Source: an uncultured Lachnospiraceae bacterium
GTDB taxonomy: Bacteria; Bacillota; Clostridia; Lachnospirales; Lachnospiraceae
NCBI GenBank assembly: GCA_902476265.1
Contig: CABSCP010000016.1
Span: forward strand, 1 to 64,000
Direction: 5' to 3'
DNA: 64,000 bases
Part shown: piece by piece, positions 54,527-62,205 of the stretch
How positions within the stretch are numbered: the stretch's first letter is position 1
How the letters are laid out: every line of letters begins with the position of its first letter
Made by a program: the position numbers and the translations under genes
The notes under the pieces: model-generated
Seen by the model: only the letters and a program-made list of their open reading frames with translations
What the model was told of the DNA's origin: nothing
Database searches by the model: none

Positions 54527-55890
54527 TAAGAGTTTATGTAGTGGATGATGAAAAACTGGTCCGCCGCGGCATTATCGGACTGATCGACTGGAAAAAATAT
54601 GAGATGGAGGTGGTGGGCGATTCGGGCAGCGGGGAAGAAGCGGTGGCGTTTATCCGGACAAATGAGGTGGATATCCTGTTTTCGGATCTGGAAATGCCCG
54701 GCCTTTCCGGCATCCCGTTTCTGCGGGAGGTGAAGGCGGTGCGCCCTCAGATCAAAATCGTTGTCCTCACCATGCATCAGGAATTTGAACTGATTCAGCA
54801 GGCCCTGCGCGTGGGCATTCTCGACTATATTACCAAGGCTCAGATCGAGGAAGAAAATGTGGATGCTTTCATGCTGAGCATTCAGAAAAGATATCTGGAA
54901 ACCGTGCATCATCTGCAGCTGGAAGAGAGGAAAATTAACACCGGGGAGGTATATATCTGGGAGACGGAAAATAAGGAGACGGGGGAGGAGGCCATAAGGC
55001 TGCTGGAGAAAATCCGGTTCCCCTATGAACGGCTGAGCGAAAACAGGCTGCTGTTTTCGGGAGAGTGCAATGTCATCCGCTTAAAAGCCATGGTGGAAGA
55101 TATGGGCGTTGATAAATCCTCTCTCATCGAGTTAAAGCAGGTCAGAGGGGTTTCCTGCGACCGGCTGGAGGACATTTTGCAGACCGTTGTGAGAAAAAAG
55201 CTGTTTACGGACAGAAGGCCGGACTGCTTTACCTATGCCTACATTTATCCCGACCTTTCCCGGGAGCAGACGCAGACGGGAATTTCCCGGCGGGAGATCC
55301 CGGAGCTTTGCATGAAGATGGAATTTATGATCAGCCAGGACTGTTATGAACGGGGAATGGAAAAAATCAGGGATGCCGATCTGTCTCTGGAGGAGCGGAT
55401 CGCTGTTTTTTACCAGTTCAATCTGTACTGGTCCGAATTTTCGGGAAAGGATTTCACCTGTTATTTTCAGGAGGTGGGCGGTTTTAAATGGTGGTATCAA
55501 TGGAAGGAATGGTTTGACGATATCCGCCGTCTGGTGTTAAAAAAGGCCGGGGAGAACGGGGAGGAAATCGGTATCATGGAGGCCATACATAAAGCCATGA
55601 ATTATATCCGGGAGCATATGGACCGGGATATCACCCTGGGAGAGCTGCTGCGGCTGACCGGAATGAGCAAGAGCCATTTTTCCAGGAATTTCAAGAAGAT
55701 TACGGGAAAAACTTTTGTGACCTATTTAAACGATCTGAGGATAGAGGCCGCCAAAAAATATCTGATGGAAACCAGACAGTCCATTTCCTGGATTGCCCGG
55801 CAGGTGGGGTATGCGGATGAGCATTATTTCAGAAGGATTTTTAAGGAAAGGACGGGGGAAAATCCCAAAAAATATCGTGATAATAACTAA
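54523..55890 (+). CDS. YesN-type response regulator (AraC family)
   Basis: DNA-binding partner of the kinase just upstream. Receiver with DDE at 8-10, phospho-acceptor Asp55 and Lys105. A middle linker domain spans about 130-340, absent from the short homologue encoded at 1920. The C-terminal AraC helix-turn-helix pair spans about 350-455 (LGELLRLTGMSKSHFSRNFKKITG). Length 455 is within the YesN range. It probably activates the importer operon starting at 56081. Confidence 0.92.
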   Translation: MIRVYVVDDEKLVRRGIIGLIDWKKYEMEVVGDSGSGEEAVAFIRTNEVDILFSDLEMPGLSGIPFLREVKAVRPQIKIVVLTMHQEFELIQQALRVGILDYITKAQIEEENVDAFMLSIQKRYLETVHHLQLEERKINTGEVYIWETENKETGEEAIRLLEKIRFPYERLSENRLLFSGECNVIRLKAMVEDMGVDKSSLIELKQVRGVSCDRLEDILQTVVRKKLFTDRRPDCFTYAYIYPDLSREQTQTGISRREIPELCMKMEFMISQDCYERGMEKIRDADLSLEERIAVFYQFNLYWSEFSGKDFTCYFQEVGGFKWWYQWKEWFDDIRRLVLKKAGENGEEIGIMEAIHKAMNYIREHMDRDITLGELLRLTGMSKSHFSRNFKKITGKTFVTYLNDLRIEAAKKYLMETRQSISWIARQVGYADEHYFRRIFKERTGENPKKYRDNN

Positions 55891-56080
55891 AATATTATCC
55901 TGACTGTAAGAAAATAGAATAAAAGTGTACATAAGTATTTGAAAAAGGGGATGATTGTATCCAATGTTTTCCGGAAGATACAATTATCCCTTATTTATAT
56001 ACAAAAAAACCTTAGAATTCCGGGAATATACCGATATAATGTTCATATAAAAAGGACTCTAACATGAAGGAGGAAGAAGT
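55891..56080 (+). promoter_or_regulatory. Hairpin and promoter ahead of the fourth importer
   Basis: An imperfect long hairpin (about 55943-55959 with 55975-55991) may end the yesMN transcript. A promoter follows: TTAGAA (56012-56017) and a perfect TATAAT (56035-56040), 17 bases apart. AAGGAGGA precedes the next ATG. Confidence 0.65.
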
Positions 56081-57856
56081 ATGAAAAAGAAATTACTGGC
56101 TGTATTGCTTTCCACAGCAATGGTAGCGGCATGTCTCACAGGCTGCGGCGGCAAAGATACAGCGGCAACCGCAAATAACGGAAACGCCGCAGACACTGCC
56201 GAGGATACCGCAAAGGCGGAGGGGACTGCGGACACAGTGGACACTGCAGGGAAGACTGCGGAAGAACTGCTGCTGGAGCCCTATGAAGAGCCGGTTGATA
56301 TTCACGTGGTACTGCAGTACAGGGAGTCCGAGAATCCCAACACACCCGCGGACTGCACACCGGAAACTTCCACAGCGGTAAAGCTGTTAAAAGAAGAGCT
56401 GAACATCAATCTGATCTATGACTGGATCGTGAACGCGGATCAGTTCAAGGAAAAATTCGGCGCGGAACTGGCGGCGGGAAATCTTCCTGATATTATGTAT
56501 ATCGAGCCCAATGATTTTGAGGATCTGGCCAGCCAGGGCGGTCTTGCGGATCTGACACAGGCTTATGAAACCTACCGCTGCGATGCGCTGGACAATATTT
56601 TCAACTATGACGGGAACTTCATCAATGTCGGCAAAAAGGACGGAAAGATCTACGGCCTTCCTATGGGAACCGATCCGGCGCAGATGACCTCCCAGATGCT
56701 CTATAATATGACACAGTTAAAGAGTGTTGGCATCACCTCCGTGGATCAGCTGCCCAAGACCATCGAAGAGTTTGAAGCGCTCTGCGATAAGCTGATGGAA
56801 GTGGACTTTAACGGCGACGGCAAAACCGGCGGCCCTGTGCTTCCGGCCTGCAAGAACTATATGGACGCACAGCTGGCGGACTTTGAACCTTTCTTCCATG
56901 CATATGAAACATGGGCGGACGGCTGGTATGATAAGGACGGCACACTGCAGTATGCCGGTATCGACGAAGGAATCAAAACCACACTGACCAAGTTAAACGA
57001 GTGGTACAACAAAGGCTATTTCCAGAAGGACTTTGCGGCATATGACATCTGGGCTGCGGATTCCCCGATTGTCAACGATATCGTGGCGGGCAAATATGCC
57101 ATTGTTCCCGGTTCCTGGTGGGTGCCCAACTGGCCGTTAAATACCAACAAGGTGGAACATCCCGATGCGGAATGGGTGATCGGACCCAACCTTTCCCCCG
57201 ACGGAAACCAGCCCACCATCATGATTGACCGTTATCCCGTAAATAACTTTGTAGCGGTGGGACGCGACTGCAAAAACCCCGAAGCGGTGTTCAAAATGAT
57301 GTACTGGTCTCTGCAGTACTCCTTAAAAAACAGCAATCCCGAAGTGCAGAACAATATGACCGAGGAAGAGAAGACCGAATGGTACAGCTATGTTTATACC
57401 TGGCTTCCTTACCGCGTGTACTCCCCTGTCAGCCTGCGCACAAACTATGAAGCGATCAGTGATATCGTGGCAAAGGGCGGCACAGAGGTGGATCCCGAAG
57501 CGGCGAAGAATGACGAATTCTGGGGCTCCTGGGCAGCTTACCTGAACTATAAGGAAAACCCTGACGACGGCGTTGCATGGGGAACCTATTTCAGCCGTCT
57601 GGCGCCTGACGGCGGCGTTGCCAATATGATCAAAACAGTGGAAACCGCTGACATCATTTATGATGAAGTTTATGTTAACACACCTGCAATGGTTTCCAGA
57701 AAAGCGGAACTGGATAAACTGCGCAACAATACTTTCTTAAGCATGGTAATGGGCGAAACACCGATCTCCGATTTCGATAAATACGTAGAACAGTGGAAAG
57801 CACAGGGCGGCGACGAGATTGCTGCGGAAGTGAATGAATGGTATCAGAACAAATAA
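56081..57856 (+). CDS. Large extracellular sugar-binding lipoprotein (LplA-like)
   Basis: Binding protein of the fourth importer, 591 residues. The signal peptide ends at LTGC with lipid-modified Cys22, and an Ala/Thr/Asp-rich linker spans about 25-65. The signal sequence is almost the same as that of the protein encoded at 15665, while the mature part differs. A structured RNA element lies between it and the permease genes. Confidence 0.93.
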   Translation: MKKKLLAVLLSTAMVAACLTGCGGKDTAATANNGNAADTAEDTAKAEGTADTVDTAGKTAEELLLEPYEEPVDIHVVLQYRESENPNTPADCTPETSTAVKLLKEELNINLIYDWIVNADQFKEKFGAELAAGNLPDIMYIEPNDFEDLASQGGLADLTQAYETYRCDALDNIFNYDGNFINVGKKDGKIYGLPMGTDPAQMTSQMLYNMTQLKSVGITSVDQLPKTIEEFEALCDKLMEVDFNGDGKTGGPVLPACKNYMDAQLADFEPFFHAYETWADGWYDKDGTLQYAGIDEGIKTTLTKLNEWYNKGYFQKDFAAYDIWAADSPIVNDIVAGKYAIVPGSWWVPNWPLNTNKVEHPDAEWVIGPNLSPDGNQPTIMIDRYPVNNFVAVGRDCKNPEAVFKMMYWSLQYSLKNSNPEVQNNMTEEEKTEWYSYVYTWLPYRVYSPVSLRTNYEAISDIVAKGGTEVDPEAAKNDEFWGSWAAYLNYKENPDDGVAWGTYFSRLAPDGGVANMIKTVETADIIYDEVYVNTPAMVSRKAELDKLRNNTFLSMVMGETPISDFDKYVEQWKAQGGDEIAAEVNEWYQNK

Positions 57857-57884
57857 ATTTTAAGATGCGGCCTTAAACGGGGTT

Positions 57885-57954
57885 ATGCCATATTTTACAC
57901 CGCCATAGCAGATATGGCAGGAAAGGGGAGATCCTTTCTTGTAAAATATGGCAT
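57885..57954 (+). other. Three-way RNA structure between binding-protein and permease genes
   Basis: A perfect 15-bp outer stem (57885-57899 with 57940-57954) encloses two inner hairpins: GCCATA with TATGGC (57902-57918), and GGAAAGG with CCTTTC (about 57919-57938). TTTT follows. It may act as a partial terminator or mRNA stabiliser. Confidence 0.75.
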
Positions 57955-57987
57955 TTTCCGTGCAGGCCCGGAAAGGAGTGACAGTCT

Positions 57988-58923
57988 GTGGCACAGAGAA
58001 AACCAGCAGTGAAACCAAAAAATAAAAAGAAGAAAAGCCTGTACAGGACCCGGGAACTGCATGCCATGCTGATACCGGGCGTGATCTTTACGGCAATTTT
58101 TGCCTATCTGCCCATCTTTGGCCTGGTGATGGCTTTCCAGGATTTTAAACCCCTCCTGGGCTTTCGGGAATCGGCTTTTGTGGGCTTAAAACAGTTTCGA
58201 TATATTTTTACCATGCCCAGCTTTCAGACCGCTTTTGTGAACACCATGATCATATCGTTTTTTAAAATCATTTTAAGCATCGGGGTGCCTCTCATTTTAT
58301 CGTTGATGTTGAACGAAGTGACGAAAAGCTGGTTTAAGCGCTCCGTGCAGACCATCGTGTTCATCCCCTATTTCTTTTCCTGGGCGATCCTGGCCGGTAT
58401 GATCCTGGAAATTTTCGCCTATGACGGGGTGATCAATAACACGCTGATGAATCTGTTCGGAATGGAGCCCACGGCCTTTTTGGTGAGCAACAAATATTTC
58501 CGGACCATCATCATCGGTTCGGACGTCTGGAAAGGCATGGGTTACAATACGGTGCTTCTGCTGGCCGCCATCACCAACGTGGACCCCACCCTGTATGAGG
58601 CCGCACAGGTGGACGGCGCGGGACGCTGGAAACAGGTCCTTCACGTGACGCTGCCAAGCATCCTGCCCATGGTGGCGGTACTGACGGTGCTGGGTCTGGG
58701 AAATATCCTGAACGCGGGCTTTGAGCAGATTCTGATCATGTATAACCCTACCGTGGAAAAAACCGTGGATATCCTGGACACCCTGGTTTACCGGATGGGG
58801 ATGGAAAGCCATCAGTATTCCGCCGCTGCGGCCATGGGTCTGTTTAAATCGATCATCTCTCTGATCTTTGTGGGAACCAGTTACTGGATTCTTTACAAGA
58901 AGAGCGATTATCGGGTATTTTAG
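57988..58923 (+). CDS. Sugar ABC transporter permease, LplB type
   Basis: First membrane subunit of the fourth importer, 311 residues, starting with GTG after AAAGGAG. A Lys-rich N-terminal tail precedes six helices. The EAA loop reads YEAAQVDGAGRWKQVLHVTLP. It is closest to the LplB-like permease encoded at 4762, so importers one and four belong to the same subgroup. Confidence 0.92.
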   Translation: MAQRKPAVKPKNKKKKSLYRTRELHAMLIPGVIFTAIFAYLPIFGLVMAFQDFKPLLGFRESAFVGLKQFRYIFTMPSFQTAFVNTMIISFFKIILSIGVPLILSLMLNEVTKSWFKRSVQTIVFIPYFFSWAILAGMILEIFAYDGVINNTLMNLFGMEPTAFLVSNKYFRTIIIGSDVWKGMGYNTVLLLAAITNVDPTLYEAAQVDGAGRWKQVLHVTLPSILPMVAVLTVLGLGNILNAGFEQILIMYNPTVEKTVDILDTLVYRMGMESHQYSAAAAMGLFKSIISLIFVGTSYWILYKKSDYRVF

Positions 58924-58937
58924 AGGAGGCGCGGCAA

Positions 58938-59828
58938 ATGAAAGTAAAACGTTCGGCATCTTTTTATGTTTATCAGGTATTTAATACGGTTGTGCTGCTT
59001 TTGATCACGCTGACCTGTATTTTCCCGATCCTGCATGTATTTGCCATGTCATTGAGCAGCAGCAATGCGGCCATGGCCGGAAGAGTGGGATTTTTACCGG
59101 TGGAGTTCTCTCTTTCCGCCTACGAATATCTGATGAAAAAGAATGACTTTTTCCACTCCGTGGGCATTGCGGGAATGCGGGTTTTGGTGGGAACGGCAGT
59201 CAACATGCTGCTGATCATCCTGACGGCCTACCCTCTTTCCAGACCTTCGATCCAGTTTCGGGGAAGAACTTTTTATATGACCTATTTTGCCATCACCATG
59301 TTCCTTGGGGGCGGACTGATCCCCACCTATATGGTGATCAAAAACCTGCACCTGCTCAATAAGTTCTGGGTGCTGATTCTGCCCTGCGCCATGAATATCT
59401 GGAATGTGATCATCATGATGAACTTCATCAGAGGGCTTCCCAGGGCGGTGGAGGAGGCGGCGTTTGTGGACGGGGCCAATCACTGGCAGACTTTATTCCA
59501 GGTGATTCTGCCCATGTCGAAACCTTCTCTGGCTTCCCTGTTGCTGTTCTCCATGATCGGCCATTGGAACGCCTGGTTTGACGGGATGTTTTATATGAAT
59601 AATCCCAACAATTATCCCATGGCGACTTATCTTGCCACACAGATCATCAACAATAACCAGACCATGACCAACATGACGCCGGAGCAGCTGGCCCTTCTTT
59701 CCAGCCTGAGTGAAAAGACGGTGAGAAGCGCCCAGCTGTTCATCTCCATCATTCCCATTCTGGTGGTGTATCCGTTTTTACAGAAGTTCTTTGTAAAGGG
59801 TATCACCGTGGGTTCCGTAAAGGAGTGA
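58938..59828 (+). CDS. Sugar ABC transporter permease, YtcP type
   Basis: Second membrane subunit of the fourth importer, 296 residues. The EAA loop reads VEEAAFVDGANHWQTLFQVILP and the tail is VKGITVGSVKE. AGAGGAGG precedes the ATG. Its stop lies just ahead of the glycosidase start. Confidence 0.92.
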   Translation: MKVKRSASFYVYQVFNTVVLLLITLTCIFPILHVFAMSLSSSNAAMAGRVGFLPVEFSLSAYEYLMKKNDFFHSVGIAGMRVLVGTAVNMLLIILTAYPLSRPSIQFRGRTFYMTYFAITMFLGGGLIPTYMVIKNLHLLNKFWVLILPCAMNIWNVIIMMNFIRGLPRAVEEAAFVDGANHWQTLFQVILPMSKPSLASLLLFSMIGHWNAWFDGMFYMNNPNNYPMATYLATQIINNNQTMTNMTPEQLALLSSLSEKTVRSAQLFISIIPILVVYPFLQKFFVKGITVGSVKE

Positions 59829-59836
59829 GCATTCGT

Positions 59837-62149
59837 ATGAGCTATGCAGAAATAAAAAATGTGAACAACAGCCCGGCGCTGGTCATTGACGGAAAAGCAT
59901 ATCCGCCTATGGCGATGACCGCCAGGTTCGATAAAAAGGACTATATCAAAAGGCTGGGAGAGAGCGGTCTGAAGGTTTTCTTTCTGATGACCAATACGGA
60001 CTGGCTGCGTCCCGGCAGGGATTTTACAGATGAAAGCGGAGAAATGCATCATGAACCCGGCGGGATGGAAGCTTTTATAAAAAATGCGGAAACGCTTCTT
60101 TCCCAGGTGCCGGATGCCTACATTATCGTGCGCATCGGCCTGCATCCTCCCGTGGACTGGATGGAGGAAAATCCGGAAGAACTGATCACCTATCAGGATG
60201 GCAGCCATGAGCCGGCCATCCTGGAATCCGAGGTGCATAAGGATGAAATCCCCGGCATGTATTCCTTTGCTTCCGATAAGTGGAAACGGGATGCGGGGAA
60301 GGCGCTGCAGGAATTCTGCGATCGGGTGGACCGTCTGCCTTTTGCGGACCGGGTCATCGGTTATTTCCTGGCGGCGGGCGGGACTTCCGAGTGGTATCCG
60401 GTGAACGCCCTCTGTGACCGGGAAAAGAAGAAATACGCGGATTTTTCATCGGCCTTCCAGAAATCCTACGGAGAATTTCTGAAGAAACGGTACGGCACGG
60501 AAGAGAAGCTGAAAAAAGCCTGGAAAAGGCCGGATGCTTCTTTTGCAAATCCCATCATCCCGAATGTGGAAGAGCAGTATTTCATCTTTATGGAAGAGGG
60601 CGTCATGGACGCCATGAAGTATTATGAGAGCGCGGAGCGGATCATCGGGAAGAGCATCGATATGGATGCGGCAAAGCCGTTCAACTTGGGCGTCTTTCTG
60701 AATATGGAAGATTACCGCTATGTGGCGGATTTTTACGATGCCTTTCATGAGGCCACCGCGGATGCCATCATATGGTTTGCCAGACTTTTAAAAGAACGGT
60801 ATCAGGGAAAAGTGGTGGGAGCTTTTTACGGCTCTTACGGCTGCACGGACTTCTTCAACAGCAGCACAGCCACATCCACTCTTCCTATTTTGGACAGCGG
60901 GTATGTGGATTTTCTGGCCGCCCCCGGGGTTTATAATAACCGGGAGCCGGGCGGCTGTGTGGCACAGCGGGAAATGCAGGATTCCTTCCGGCTGCGGGGG
61001 CAGATGTTTGTGGCGGAGGAGGACAGCAGAACCCATCTGGAGGACGCTTTTTACAGAGACGCCATGGGCCTTTATGATACCAGGGACAGCATCGTGACGC
61101 TGAAGCGGGATTTTGCAAGGGTATTCTGCGAGGATATTTATGCCTGGTGGTTTGACCAGCATGCAAAAGGCGGAAGGTACCAGAGCGAGGCTGTTTATAA
61201 GCTGTTCAAACGGCAGGAGGAAATCGCGGCCTTTGGCTACGGGCTGGACCGGAAGAAGGGAAACGAAATCGCGCTGCTCTATGATCAGGAGAGTTGTCAT
61301 ACGGTTTCCATGTATACCAGCAAGCTGATGCTGGACTATTACAGGACCTCCGACCTGCACAGAATCGGAGCGCCGGTGGATTATTATTTCCACAATGACG
61401 TGAGCAGGGCGGATATGCCGGATTACAAATTCTATGTAATGATGAACGCCTTTTACCTGTCGGATGCGGAGCGGGAGGCCCTGATCCAAAAATTCCGGAA
61501 AAACCATGCGGTGGTGCTCTGGCTGTATGCGCCCGGTTTTCTCAATCCGGATGCGGAAAAGGTGATGTGCAACGAAAATATCAGACAGCTCACCGGCTTT
61601 CAAACAGGCCGGATCGATCATACCTGTTCCCCCCGGTTTAAAATCACCGATCTGTCCCATCCCGCGGTGCGCTATGGAGTGGAGGACCGAAGGTATGGTT
61701 ATATTGACCGGGATGTGCACAGCAATGTGTGGCTGGAAAATGTGATCCTGCCGCCCTATATGAACCCCGGATTTTACATTGACGATCCGAAAGCACAAGT
61801 GCTTGGAACCTATTGTGAAATTGGGCTTCCCGCTTATGCTTTAAAGGAAATGGACGGCTGGACCAGCGTTTACTGCGCGCCCCAGATCCTGAGGGCGGAG
61901 CTGCTGGCATCCCTGGCGGAATACGCGGGCTGTCACCTTTATAATAAGGACGACGACATCATTTACGCAAACCAGAACTTTGTGACCATACACGCGGCTT
62001 ATAAAGGGAAGCATACGCTGTATTTCAAAGAGCCCTGCAGTCCCTGGGAAGTATACGAGAAACGATATTACGGGCATAACGTGACAAAGCTGGAGCTTGA
62101 CATGCGTTTGGGAGATACGCTGATGTTTTCCCTGCGCGGGGAGTGCTGA
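59837..62149 (+). CDS. Putative GH42-like glycosidase (clan GH-A type), family unclear
   Basis: A cytoplasmic protein of 770 residues with no signal peptide. The N-terminal half looks like a TIM-barrel glycosidase. Candidate catalytic residues are Glu185 in GGTSEWYP and Glu394 or Glu395 in FVAEEDSR. Residues about 480-650 resemble the beta-galactosidase trimerisation domain (IALLYDQESC, FYVMMNAFYLSDAEREAL), and a small beta domain ends it. The barrel does not match classical GH42 by eye, so the family may be new or unusual. ATG 59837 is preferred over the GTG at 59825, which overlaps the permease stop. Confidence 0.7.
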   Translation: MSYAEIKNVNNSPALVIDGKAYPPMAMTARFDKKDYIKRLGESGLKVFFLMTNTDWLRPGRDFTDESGEMHHEPGGMEAFIKNAETLLSQVPDAYIIVRIGLHPPVDWMEENPEELITYQDGSHEPAILESEVHKDEIPGMYSFASDKWKRDAGKALQEFCDRVDRLPFADRVIGYFLAAGGTSEWYPVNALCDREKKKYADFSSAFQKSYGEFLKKRYGTEEKLKKAWKRPDASFANPIIPNVEEQYFIFMEEGVMDAMKYYESAERIIGKSIDMDAAKPFNLGVFLNMEDYRYVADFYDAFHEATADAIIWFARLLKERYQGKVVGAFYGSYGCTDFFNSSTATSTLPILDSGYVDFLAAPGVYNNREPGGCVAQREMQDSFRLRGQMFVAEEDSRTHLEDAFYRDAMGLYDTRDSIVTLKRDFARVFCEDIYAWWFDQHAKGGRYQSEAVYKLFKRQEEIAAFGYGLDRKKGNEIALLYDQESCHTVSMYTSKLMLDYYRTSDLHRIGAPVDYYFHNDVSRADMPDYKFYVMMNAFYLSDAEREALIQKFRKNHAVVLWLYAPGFLNPDAEKVMCNENIRQLTGFQTGRIDHTCSPRFKITDLSHPAVRYGVEDRRYGYIDRDVHSNVWLENVILPPYMNPGFYIDDPKAQVLGTYCEIGLPAYALKEMDGWTSVYCAPQILRAELLASLAEYAGCHLYNKDDDIIYANQNFVTIHAAYKGKHTLYFKEPCSPWEVYEKRYYGHNVTKLELDMRLGDTLMFSLRGEC

Positions 62150-62166
62150 AGGAACGGATAAAAATG

Positions 62167-62205
62167 CGAAGGGAGAAGCGGTTTGGCTTCTCCCTTCGTC
62201 TTTTT
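62167..62205. terminator. Terminator between convergent genes
   Basis: A perfect 13-bp stem (62167-62179 with 62186-62198) is followed by CTTTTT. It ends the glycosidase operon and overlaps the stop codon of the convergent permease gene. Confidence 0.85.
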
